Shown here one piece after another: positions 54,842 through 64,000 of a DNA stretch of 64,000 nucleotides. Both the position numbers and the translations under genes were made by a program. Within the stretch, counting starts at the first letter, position 1, and every line of letters starts with the position of its first letter. The notes under the pieces are model-generated. The model searched no databases, had not been told where the DNA came from, and saw only the letters and a program-made list of their open reading frames with translations. Source of the DNA: Capronia americana (Eukaryota; Ascomycota; Eurotiomycetes; Chaetothyriales; Herpotrichiellaceae); the NCBI GenBank assembly GCA_016110215.1, contig JADWQD010000007.1, forward strand, positions 1,550,001-1,614,000. The letters are read 5' to 3'.

Positions 54842-57352
54842 ATGATTCCGATACACAGACGCACTCGGAATGGATGGTACTGTTGCCCATTTCATCCTTT
54901 GCCGTCCATTCTGCTGGTTCGGCAGATACTGGTTGTTGTACCAACGCTGACCATACTTGTGGATTCCAGCCTCAGTTGTCGTGCACGCCGAAGAAAATGT
55001 AAGTCGTTTGTGCGTGCTGAAGGAAACCGGAAGCGGGAATCTAGTCTCCGAATCTGACTGTGGTGCTCGTCAGGTGACGGTCGTCGTCCAATCTGCAACA
55101 ATTGCCAACAGAAGTGTCTAGATTGCCGGTGGGGAGCCAAGGTCTCTTTCCACGCTTCAAGAAACTTGACCCTGTCGGACAACGAGCAGAGGGAGTTGGA
55201 TGTGATTGAGCACGGGCGTCGAGCCGGTCCTCGCAACGGCCCTGACCCAAGCGTGTGGAGGGTGAGCAGTCGCCTGCCGGCTGAAGATCCGAACAGCGTT
55301 TGTGTTTCAGTGCCAATTCTGACAACCAGTGAAGATAGTCGATAAGACTGAAGACGTCGTTCGAACATACCGATCGCGGTCGATATTTTCAGATCAGTCA
55401 GTGTCCCCAACGGAACTCACCGACCATGAAGGTGAATCAAATCTGCCAGAGGACTCGAACACCATCAGCCCACCTGAACCGTATCAGTTCGACTCGAACG
55501 GGTCTCTCCTGGTACAATCATCCCCGAGGAACGCCACATTGGAATCGCCCAGTGATGCTAGCCCAACCACCACCAAAACATCGATAATTGGACCCGATGG
55601 CTCGAGTTTCCCCACCTTGGATCATGATCTTGGCCCTGAGCAAACGGACGTAATCCAAGCGTTACCGGACCAGTCTCCCGGTTTGGCTCCCCTCGCTGAC
55701 ATTCCGTTTGAATTCTGGTCGGACAGCTTGTTCCCTCAATCATCCTCGCTCGGACTCGCGGCGTCCAGGCAGAGCTCGATTCTGCACGAACCCGAGTTTC
55801 CTGTAGTTGAGGATCAAGCTCTTGACCTGATTCAAGCTTACATTGCCGAGGCCGCAACATGGTGCGAGACCACAGACGAGAGGCAACACTTTTCCAAGGT
55901 ATGCGCCCATGACATGCTGGAGAACAAGTTGTTCAAGGCAGCCGGACTGGCTTTGGCGTCCCGACAGCTTAACATGACCGGAAGCTTGGGAGAAGATGTA
56001 GCGCTCCGTTGTTACCAATACGCCATCCAGTTGTTGATACAACGACATCCAGACGGGGCTGATGCATATTATCTCGCATCGTGCACCTTGCTTTGTGTCT
56101 ATGAGATGATGGCTTCGGATGTGATCGACTGGCGCCGTCACCTGAAGGTACAATCAGTTGGCGAATCGAAGTTGGATGAAGCTGACGAGACTCGTCGTAG
56201 GGCTGTGCAGGCTTGTTCGTCTCCACTGGTTGGAACGGGTCGAGCGTGGGACTGGTGAAAGCTTGCTTTTGGGCATTCGCTCGTGTTGGTACACACGTCC
56301 TTCCGTCTGCCCAAATCCTCCGAGCTCACATTCACTGACAACATCTCAGATCTCTGGGCGGCATTTCTTCTTCGGAAAAGCACCTTGATTCCGACCAATA
56401 TCTGGGTTAATGACGAATCTCTTGAGCGGGCTGCTGCCCTAGACTCGTCGGACGACTATTGCAACTTGAGCACACTCATATTTGCGCGAGTGGTGAATTG
56501 TTTGTCCGGGGATGTCCATCCAGACTCTGGTGCGGAGCCCGTGCATGAGTGTCAAGAGCTTTGGTTCCGGCTTCAACAGTGGTGGACACTTCGTCCGAAG
56601 AGAATTCGACACCTGTACCATTCGAAGCCCACAGCTCTGAATCCATTCCCACTGATCATCTTCTCTCAAACCTCTTCAAGTAAGTTGTCATCCACACCTG
56701 CTGACAATCTCACTGAGCTAAACTATCAGTCTGTGCCAATGTGTTCTTTCATGCTGGAGCGCTGTTGCTCTTGCTGCATGGTGACATAGTACCCGGAGAC
56801 GACGAAGGTGAGGAGATGGTAAGATTCCGATTGAATCATTCTTGTTTGTCGGTTGTGATGGTGAAAACTCACCATTAGCAGAGGAGTTTGCTGTGGCACG
56901 CCCGTCAAGTCTGCGGCATTTCCACTAGCAACCACGACCAGTAAGTAGACTTGTCTGTGCCGTTCTTCCACTCGAGAGTTTTGGCTGACCATGAACCCGG
57001 TTTTCACGACAGTGCCAATTGGGTCAATAATCTACAACCACTCTTTATCGCGGGGCAGGTTTTCGGAGGCATCGAGGATAGGTCTCAACGAGAAACATGG
57101 ACAAATGGCCACATCCCAGTGAGTCACGAGACCTTCTCAGAGCCCGTCCAATCTTCTGCCTATTCCAATGGCATGAAAATCGGCCGCTCTAGGCGAGAGG
57201 TGGCCGGCAGAATACCAGAGAGGCCGAAGCAGGCTTTTGCCGCGGAGCAAGTGACGCTGCTGCAGCATCTCGTGACGATCCAGCGTGAGACAGGCTGGAA
57301 GACAGCGGATCAGGCAGAGAAGTTGCGGAGACTTTGGGGTCTTCAATACTAA
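54842..57352 (+). CDS. Zn2Cys6 transcription factor (TF2)
   Basis: Nine exons (54842-54876, 54970-54998, 55074-55261, 55335-56147, 56201-56288, 56350-56679, 56730-56818, 56882-56940, 57013-57352) give 656 aa. The zinc cluster is again built across two introns: a cysteine codon split at the end of exon 1, CLSCRARRRK from a 29-nt microexon, then CDGRRPICNNCQQKCLDC. The regulatory domain has AEAATWCETTDERQHF, HDMLENKLFKAA, CTLLCVYEMMASD, CFWAFARVDLWAAF and WVNNLQPLFIAG, and the tail VTLLQHLVTIQRETGW. Five of nine exons match TF1 exactly in length (35, 29, 188, 88 and 59 nt) and all phases agree, so TF1 and TF2 are paralogs. It probably regulates the right half of the cluster and its divergent neighbour MFS2. 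Confidence 0.9.
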
Positions 57353-58426
57353 TGTAGTCGAAGATGCTGAGGAATAGGACCATGGAATATGGTCTGAAGT
57401 TCTTTTGGCTCGAGTCTGCCGCGCTTCAAGCATCGTAACCCGCTTCCTCGTTGGCTGTTTCTGTTACGTGCTCATGGTCATTTCATTGTCCTGTTGTATG
57501 TCTGTCTGAGAGAGAAGTGAGGGAGAGAGGCTAAGCTAAAGCTAGATGACGCAACCCGCGCTTTCCGTATCAGTTTCCTTGGACCGGTGAACAGTTCACA
57601 AGGAGTGTGTGTCCTGTCCTTCTAATAGAGTTTTTCTACGCCGTTAGATTTGAGTGGGAGAGGATTAACGGTTGAGAGGGACACAACGGTTAAACCGAAT
57701 GGAGGAAAACATCCTGTGAGGTGCAATTTATGCTAACAGTAACCAAGAACCAAACAACATCTACACCATCACGCCTACAGGGGCCCTCCTGCCCGTCCAA
57801 AGCTTGAATAAGGCATGCGCCTGCTCTCTCTCAGCACGTCAATACGGTCCAGTTGTCCTGCTATCAGAGCATACACGGGTGGCTGATTGCTCATCTCGAT
57901 AACCAGTCCGTCTTCTGCGAAGATGTGTGATGTGAATGTCCTCTTCCGTTTCCGCCGTCCGCAGGGATCCATCCAATAATCAAGTCTGACACTAGTGCAT
58001 CTGCAAGGTTTCCCGGGATTGTCAGATTGAGAGAGGGGAATAGATATCCTAGTTCAATGAGAACAGATCTTGAGAGACACCGTCCACAGCGACAGATCCC
58101 ATCCTGGAGGGGTGACTCTATGTAGACAGGACTGGACCAAGAACGACGCAATGTCCGGGTTGATACTTCGGCACTTCGGCGCTCCTTGGGCCCAAGCAAA
58201 AATTGATTAAAGGTGAGGGGCCAGGTGGATAGAGGGTCTTGATAATACTGATTCTTGAACCGAGCGAACCCTCGACACGACGCGGGCGTATGTATCGCTC
58301 CGTATGTAGACCGAAGGGGGGAGGGAAACCAGCGTGCTCGTCTTCTTTTGTCGTTTCCTCGCTTATCCTATACAGCAATAATGCCTACCTAGACTCTGCG
58401 ATAGAGCATGATTGTTATGCACGGGA
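57353..58426. other. Spacer between TF2 and the lower-pathway genes
   Basis: No gene is called. On the minus strand between about 58060 and 57775 one frame reads like protein (for example TFTSHIFAEDGLVIEM followed by PPVYALIAGQLDRIDVLR), but it is interrupted upstream and has no start or family match. It could be the end of an unseen gene or a relic. Confidence 0.35.
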
Positions 58427-59035
58427 TCAAGTCAGAGCCGCGACCAACTCGTCCACCGTCTTCATGGGCTTGTCGTTGTTCTCGCCCACGTCCAGCGGCA
58501 CGAGAATGCGACTGACCGCATTATACCCGGCGACCACGGTGGCCAGCTCCAAGATCTCGCGGGCGTTGAAGTGCGTCTTGAGATCCGCGAAGGTGGCATC
58601 CTGCACCTTGACATCGACCGTGGCTTCGTCCGTGTATCTCAGCACGGCCACCTCTTTCTCGGTCAGTGCCTCCTCAGGCTTCACCGTCACCGTCACCTCC
58701 CCCTTCGGCGTGGCGCGGGCGATCTCCAACGCATGTGGCGACAACCCTGCCTTCAGCGCCAGCGCGGCGTGGATGTTCCACTCGTACACGGCGCCGGTGA
58801 GGATGGCGACGCGCGAGATGGCGAGCTCGAGAAGGGACTGCGGCACGATGGTCTCGGTGCGGAGGGCGCCCACGAAGGCGTTGTAACCGTTCGCCACGGG
58901 CGGGGAGTGCAGGAGCGTCAGGTCGAGCGGGATGAGGGGGCGTGGTTTCCGCCGCGCGGCGATGCGGGCGTATATCTCGGCCACCGACGAGGGCGAGTCG
59001 GGCGGTGGGGTTGACGGCGCGTAGGGAAGGCGCAT
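58427..59035 (-). CDS. Carboxymuconolactone-decarboxylase-family protein
   Basis: A single exon of 202 aa. The core RVAILTGAVYEWNIHAALALKAG is the helical signature of the CMD/AhpD fold; the paired cysteines of the AhpD peroxidase type are absent and an EW..H arrangement is present, fitting the decarboxylase side of the family. The N-terminal 45 residues are Pro-rich. In the protocatechuate branch this family removes CO2 from 4-carboxymuconolactone to give the 3-oxoadipate enol-lactone. Its position next to a dioxygenase, a carboxymuconate lactonizing enzyme and a lactonase-like hydrolase supports that role, although fold members also act in other oxidations. Confidence 0.85.
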   Translation of the reverse strand: MRLPYAPSTPPPDSPSSVAEIYARIAARRKPRPLIPLDLTLLHSPPVANGYNAFVGALRTETIVPQSLLELAISRVAILTGAVYEWNIHAALALKAGLSPHALEIARATPKGEVTVTVKPEEALTEKEVAVLRYTDEATVDVKVQDATFADLKTHFNAREILELATVVAGYNAVSRILVPLDVGENNDKPMKTVDELVAALT

Positions 59036-59538
59036 GATGATGACTCTGGCTCTACTAGAGATATGTTCTACCAGAGAAGGAGGCCAGGCAAGGGGAGAAG
59101 GGAATTTGTGGAAGTTGAGAGCAGAAACATTTCATGTCCTTGCGGGGTCGAGGCGTCCATTAAATAAGTTTCGTACGGTGCGAATGATTCTCTGCGCGCC
59201 CGCACACGCCGGGATCGGGGATCCTCAGATTGACAGATACATTTTACAGAATGGAGCCTCTCAGGGAAAAAAAAACAAAGGAGAGCGGCCCAAAGGTGGT
59301 CGAGGAAGAGCATAACACCATTTAGACACGAGAAGTAAGCTTCGGCGGGGTTGCTTATCAGTCATGGTGGTCATATATGATAATTTCATGTTCAGTACAG
59401 CCACAAGGTGTGTTGGAGCCGCTGAGGCTCCCTGCACATCGTCGAGCGCATTCAAAAAGCGCCCCTACCCCGTGGCAATCATGCATTCAATAGAAAGACT
59501 AAACGCCAAAAGCCCAAGAAAAGCTTCGCTGAAAATGC
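59036..59538. other. Intergenic region, CMD / dioxygenase
   Basis: Upstream region of the CMD gene and 3' end of the dioxygenase. No gene is seen. Confidence 0.5.
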
Positions 59539-60575
59539 CTAGAACACGGTATGAACCCAGCCCGCCTTCTGGCCAGGCTTCAAGGTAGCCAGCGTGACGT
59601 TGTACTCCAGATCCAGTTCGGCCTTGGGGTCCTTCGATGGCTTGAAGTCGAGCAACAGGTCGTCCTTGACGGCGCACACAGAGTCACTTGTCACGTATGG
59701 GTCGTCCCGGGGATAGAGCTGGGTGGTGAGAGATTTGTAGCCGTCGGCGCTGACCATGAGATGGATGTGAGCCGGTCTCATCGGATGGCGATCCATGAGA
59801 TTCAGCAACACGCCGGCCGGACCATCGGTGGGGAGCGAGTACGCGGTCGGGTGGTAGCAATAGTAGTAGTATTCGCCCTTGTCGTTGGTCCTGAACTTGC
59901 CGCGCAGGTTGTTGACGGACTGGTCGTCATCCTGGAAATCGTACTTGCCGTTCGCCGAGGCTTGCCAGATGTCCACAATGGCGTTGGGAATCGGCTTGCC
60001 GGTCTTGTAGTCGCTGACCACGCCGTGCATGCGGGTGAGTCTGCCGGTCGGGTACGGGTCTTGGACAATGCTGTCACCGAGCTCCCGGAACGGTGCGTGG
60101 GGACTCCAGAAGGGGCCCAGGATGGTAGACGACGTGGGCGTCTCGTCGCTGTCAAGCATGATTTTGTTGGCTACCTCATCGACCAGTCTGTGGAATGCCG
60201 CGTGGTTAGCTCTCAAAGAATTTGCACAGTCAAGGAAGCCTCCACGTACGATTCAATACCGAGCACATCGCAGATTCGCTGTCCTTCGTTGCGCTTGGAG
60301 TCGCTGATCTGGCCAATGGCGTTGATAAATTGGACGCCTCGCATCCATTCTTCGGGCGTAAGTTCTGTTTCGCGGACAAAGTCGTGGAGATGGCGGATCA
60401 ACTTTCCCAGGACAAATCGGGCCCTGTCGGGGGTCTTGGGACCCATGGCGTTGATGAGGCTGTCGGTGAAGTTGGGGTCATATTTGTGAGCTGCGGTGTG
60501 TCCGTTCGTCGTCCCGTTCGTCGTCCCGTTCAGGTTGACTGTCGTTGAGTTCTCGACAACGTTCTGGAACGACAT
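59539..60575 (-). CDS. Intradiol ring-cleavage dioxygenase
   Basis: Two exons (60575-60250 and 60187-59539; a 62-nt intron) give 324 aa. An N-terminal helical domain (LIRHLHDFVRETELTPEEW, GIESLVDEVA) is followed by the beta-sandwich catalytic domain (LGPFWSPHAP, VDIWQA, PTDGPAG, RPAHIHLMVSADGY). The four Fe(III) ligands can be assigned as Tyr191, Tyr225, His249 and His251 by their spacing. There is no signal peptide, so it is intracellular, unlike the secreted fungal intradiol enzymes. The sequence most resembles catechol/hydroxyquinol 1,2-dioxygenases. Its neighbours would suit 3-carboxymuconate, the product of protocatechuate 3,4-cleavage, so the diphenol used is open. It is divergent from the lactonizing enzyme. 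Confidence 0.92.
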
Positions 60576-61147
60576 GTTGCCGGTGTGAAAGGGTGTGTAG
60601 GTGAACTGCGAGGGTGTGTCGTGCAAGAGAGGGGTCGAGTCACAATGCCGCAAGGCCGCTGGGTAAAGACAGAAGTTGGACAACGGAGATGTGGGATAAG
60701 CTGAGAGAAGTGATGTTGGCAAGAAGGCTATGGTGGCAGTATATATGTGCTTGCCACGGGGAACGAACAGCACTAATTAGCACGGCTCATGACGTTCAAT
60801 TCTTCCCTCCGCGATTTCAGTTCTGAGGAGGCCCTCGCTCGCGGCATCGAATACGGCCACAGCCTGGGCCAATCATGGCGACGTCAAGTCTAAGCAAGCC
60901 GGGATCGTGCCGCCTCATGCGCTGCGTGCCTGGAAACCCGGTAGTTGCAAGACGAGGTGGCCGTATAAACTTCTGCCCGGCAATCAAAATCGGCATCTCC
61001 AATGTTTTCGGTTTGCGGGGCATGCCGGGGCAGGTCCGGCTGGCTTTGCCACATGGATCCCAGGGTCAGAGACTCGGCATGCATCGTCTTGAAATACTGT
61101 AGCCATGTGATTTGCGTCCTCGAGCAAGTCCCGTGGAAGCGCCCAAA
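60576..61147. promoter_or_regulatory. Divergent promoter, dioxygenase / CMLE
   Basis: A 572-bp gap between two genes of the same pathway, so probably a shared promoter. Short frames here are not supported. Confidence 0.5.
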
Positions 61148-62397
61148 ATGAAACACCATCTGATGATAGGAACATGGACGCCGCCGGGTGCGATTTTCAC
61201 GGTTGAGTTCGACGACGAAGCATGGACCCTGAGTTTGGTCAAGAGAACATCCATTCCGGCGGATGAGCCGATATCATGGATGACATTCGACGTGAGGACA
61301 TCAGAGAGATCGTGCGCTCGCCCTGAGATTTGCTCTGCTAACAACAGCCCTCGGAGCAGCACGCACGGCGAAATATCTACGGGGCTTCGATGAAGAAATG
61401 GTCCAGCCATGCCGTCAAAGCACCAGACAACATCTCGCATGAGGTTTCGCATCCCATGAACCATGACCGTATGTTGGCCAGCTTCCTCCAGGCTTGATAC
61501 TGGGCTGACGACAAGCAGCTCGGGCTCAGAGCGCCGACACCAGGACGAGAGCGATATTTGTACTGGCAGCCAAGAAGCCGCCCTATTGCGTCTATGGCAA
61601 TCCATTCTACGAGCATGCGGGCTACGGGAACGTCTTCTCCGTCGACGAGAAGGGCAAACTCGACAAGAATATCCAAAACTATGAATACAGCGAAAAATCG
61701 GCCATCCATGGAATGGTTTTCGACCCGACTGAGACGTATCTGTATTCCGCCGACATGTGGGCCGACAAGATCTGGACGCACAAGAAAGCGAGCGATGGCA
61801 CCCTCACCCTGGTCGGCAGCGTCGATGCACCCTCGGCTGGCGATCATCCTCGATGGGTGGAAATCCATCCGAGTGGACACTATCTCTACGTGCTGATGGA
61901 AGCCGGGAATAGGCTGGGGGTCTACGTGATCGATGAGACGACCCACCTCCCAGTCTTCACCCATGACCTTTATCCGCTTGTTCCTCCAGGTACGCGCTTG
62001 ATGATTTGGCTGGCACCATAGGTATTAACGAGAAGCAGGTGTCCGAGATCTCAAGAAGATGTACAGATCAGATGTGGTATTTTGTTCGCAGAGTGGGGAG
62101 TATCTCTTCGCGACCGCCCGGTCGAACTCGTCCAGCGTGACCGGCTATATCAGCGCCTTCAAGCTTGGACCGCAGGGCCAGATCCAGAAACAGCTATGCA
62201 TCAGTCCGACGCCTAATAGCGGCGGTCACTCGAACGCGGTGAGTCCTTGTCCTTGGACGGACGAGTGGTTGGCTTTGACGGATGATCAGGACGGATGGGT
62301 GGAAATCTACCGCTGGCACGACGAGTATCTTTCCAGAGTCGCTCACTTGGACATCAAAGAGCCCGGCTTCGGCATGAACGCCATCTGGTACGACTAG
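61148..62397 (+). CDS. 3-carboxy-cis,cis-muconate lactonizing enzyme
   Basis: Four exons (61148-61291, 61360-61468, 61516-61989, 62039-62397) give 361 aa. This is the fungal seven-bladed beta-propeller lactonizing enzyme, unrelated to the bacterial enzymes of the same name. Landmarks are HHLMIGTWTPPGAIFTVEFD, EPISWMTFD, NIYGASMKKW, IHGMVFDPTETYLYSAD, DHPRWVEIHPSGHYLY, SGGHSNAVSPCPW and the end GFGMNAIWYD. His149, Arg197 and Glu213 sit one position after the residues I recall as active-site candidates in the Neurospora crassa enzyme (148, 196 and 212). It closes 3-carboxymuconate to a carboxymuconolactone. Exon 3 starts at 61516 rather than at later AGs, because only that keeps the QSADTRTRAIF segment in frame. 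Confidence 0.93.
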
Positions 62398-62934
62398 ATT
62401 GAGCCTCCTCCCCGTAGCATCCTATACCATACGTGTAAATAGGGCCAAGACCCGTTCACCCTCCGGTTCGCGCTCGTGGCGGATAAAAAGTCTTCCGCTC
62501 CCGGCGTCCCGCGGCAACATTTCCTCGCAACGTCTGCCCCACGGGACAGTTCCGATGCAGTTTTAGGTATGGACGCACGAACTGTAGCAATAGGCATCGA
62601 AGCTCGGCAAATGCTTTGGACATCTGACGCCCACTTCCCGGAAACATCGGCCACTCAATTGTCTTTGCCGTGACGACTTCGAGGATTTTACCGTGGTGAG
62701 CTACCTGTCTACTTTGTGAATGTGCACAAGATTTCTCCAGAGCAATTGAACACTCAACCGTGTTTGTGGTGCCACTTGAATCACGAAACGGGCGAAGACA
62801 GAGAGTAAATTACCGCCGGCCTGAGAAACCCCCACTTGGCAGTCACGGTCTCGCCACGGACGACGTGGAAGAGACACAGTCGCTCACACATTGAGTTGGT
62901 TTTGGTAATCAACGGGGCCTTGTGAGGTGCCATC
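62398..62934. other. Intergenic region, CMLE / EthD-hydrolase
   Basis: Upstream region of the last gene; nothing else is seen. Confidence 0.5.
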
Positions 62935-64000
62935 ATGCCCTCCTCAAGCCCGGTTCGCGGGCTGCTGTTCGTGACCATGCAGCCCAAGGAGACGTTGTCG
63001 CTCGACTTCTTCCATGACTGGTACAACAACGAACATGGACCCAATCGAACGCGGCTGTCGTTCATGCCGAATGGGTTTCGATATCGAGCGACAGATTTGC
63101 CAGGACCCAATGCCGGCACGCGCGCCGACCCCGAGTTTCTGGCCATCTACGATGCCACCGACATGCACCAATTCACCGAACAGCCGTACCAGTATCTGCG
63201 AGCACCACCGGGCAAGACGCAACGAGAAATCGATGTCATGGCCCAGATCTGGGTGGACCGGCTGACACTGGATTTTGTCGGCGAACGGGTCAACGACAAG
63301 ACTTTCGTGAAACTCGAAGCGCCAGAACATTTCCGGGAGAACGAACAAGGGAATGTCCTGACAACGCTCAGATTGCTCCTCGCTCCGGAACAAGTCTCGG
63401 TCGTTGAGGACTGGATCCAGACCACTGTCCTCCCAACGGTCCAAGACATCCCCGGCTGGAGGAGGACGTCGTGGTACAAGACGTCCTATCTCGAAACACG
63501 CGAAGACGGACAGGTCGATTTTGTCCTGATCAACGAATACACCCCGTCCACCGACCCCAAGACATTGCCCTCCACGTCCGCAGCGCTGCCCGTGGCGGTT
63601 CCGGCGCCCAAGGAACGCAGCTATGAACTCTTCTACACCTTTGGAACCGCCGCACGCCACCTGGCAATTGTGGCACCGTGGACGTCGCCAGACGGGGTCA
63701 CGAAAACGCTACCGAATGTCTCACCATACGGCTCGGCGATAGAGTCGACAGTCACCACACGCGACGGCGCAGTCCTGCCCTTTCGCCTCGAAGGCAGCTC
63801 CGACGACAACGCACCGGTCCTGGTGCTGGTCAATTCGGTCCTCACAACCTGGGGCATCTGGGACGCCTTCCTCGCGCACTTCTTTTCCCGCCCGCAGAAC
63901 CAAAGATACCGCGTGCTGCGGTTCCTGGCCCGTGGCCGGGTCACTCCCAGCGGCACGACTAGCCCCGTGACAGCGGACCTGCAAGCGTTCGATGTCATTC
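62935..64000 (+). CDS. EthD-alpha/beta hydrolase fusion, probable enol-lactonase (partial)
   Basis: An open frame from ATG 62935 runs without a stop to the window end (at least 355 codons), so the gene is cut off on the right. Residues 5-230 form EthD-like ferredoxin-fold units (PKETLSLDFFHDWYNNEH, GFRYRATDLPG, then WYKTSYLETREDG..FVLINEY). From about 275 an alpha/beta-hydrolase domain begins (VTTRDGAVLPFRLEG, APVLVLVNSVLTTWGIWDAF, YRVLRFLARGR); its catalytic Ser and His lie beyond the window. This two-part layout, next to CMLE and CMD, suggests a fungal 3-oxoadipate enol-lactone hydrolase. The start is the first Met of the open region and is followed at once by the EthD fold. Confidence 0.82.
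   Translation, partial: MPSSSPVRGLLFVTMQPKETLSLDFFHDWYNNEHGPNRTRLSFMPNGFRYRATDLPGPNAGTRADPEFLAIYDATDMHQFTEQPYQYLRAPPGKTQREIDVMAQIWVDRLTLDFVGERVNDKTFVKLEAPEHFRENEQGNVLTTLRLLLAPEQVSVVEDWIQTTVLPTVQDIPGWRRTSWYKTSYLETREDGQVDFVLINEYTPSTDPKTLPSTSAALPVAVPAPKERSYELFYTFGTAARHLAIVAPWTSPDGVTKTLPNVSPYGSAIESTVTTRDGAVLPFRLEGSSDDNAPVLVLVNSVLTTWGIWDAFLAHFFSRPQNQRYRVLRFLARGRVTPSGTTSPVTADLQAFDVI

Noticed and set aside
55311..55334. Earlier acceptor for TF2 exon 4 (after 55310)
   Set aside because: It brings a TGA into frame at 55320; the acceptor before 55335 restores the segment aligned with TF1.
25836..57352. Reading the cluster as a secondary-metabolite biosynthesis cluster
   Set aside because: No PKS, NRPS, terpene synthase, prenyltransferase or P450 is visible; the oxygenases sit with catabolic transporters and next to a 3-oxoadipate route. 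It cannot be excluded that a backbone enzyme lies outside the window.
1..64000. CRISPR arrays, insertion sequences, retroelements, viral genes
   Set aside because: No spaced direct repeats, terminal repeats, transposase, integrase or reverse transcriptase motifs were seen in any frame.

Overview
The window reads as nuclear DNA of a filamentous ascomycete (Pezizomycotina; a Chaetothyriales- or Eurotiomycetes-like black yeast or mould is my guess, not proven). The evidence is short GT-AG introns of about 47-112 nt that restore conserved proteins when removed, a Pezizomycotina-type G1 cyclin, split fungal Zn2Cys6 regulators, a GPI-anchored GH16 enzyme and fungal catabolic families. I recognised no rRNA, tRNA, transposon, CRISPR or virus-like sequence. 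All splice sites were read by eye, and every exon chain given closes in frame.

Region 1 (1-25.8 kb) holds unrelated single-copy genes separated by long spacers. They are a G1/S cyclin behind a long pyrimidine-rich leader, a secreted GH16 glucanase with a Ser/Thr-rich GPI tail, a Cys-rich F-box protein, an unknown protein built from exon-sized repeats, a CCCH-RBR E3 ubiquitin ligase, a Srs2-type UvrD helicase with a PIP box, and an unknown acidic protein.

Region 2 (25.8-57.4 kb) is a dense cluster of 14 genes. It has three Baeyer-Villiger-type flavin monooxygenases (BVMOs), two EHN-type epoxide hydrolases, a zinc alcohol/polyol dehydrogenase, a quinone/enoyl reductase, two short-chain dehydrogenases (SDRs), a dihydroxyacetone-synthase-like transketolase, two sugar-porter MFS transporters and two paralogous Zn2Cys6 regulators. 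Several families occur as one copy per half: BVMO1/BVMO3, EH1/EH2, MFS1/MFS2 and TF1/TF2. This suggests an old duplication of a catabolic cassette followed by divergence. I saw no PKS, NRPS, terpene cyclase or P450, so breakdown of a substrate is more likely than synthesis of a metabolite.

Region 3 (58.4 kb to the end) carries a 3-oxoadipate (beta-ketoadipate) lower pathway: a carboxymuconolactone-decarboxylase-family protein, an intradiol ring-cleavage dioxygenase with all four iron ligands, a 3-carboxymuconate lactonizing enzyme, and an EthD-alpha/beta hydrolase that runs off the window edge.

Proposed overall job (inference): the transporters bring in a cyclic or aryl ketone or terpenoid-like compound. 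The BVMOs insert oxygen to give esters or lactones, the hydrolases and dehydrogenases open and oxidise these, and the transketolase could absorb one-carbon or sugar by-products such as formaldehyde. Aromatic intermediates would be cleaved by the dioxygenase and sent through carboxymuconate and the enol-lactone to 3-oxoadipate. TF1 and TF2 are the likely pathway regulators. The substrate cannot be read from sequence.
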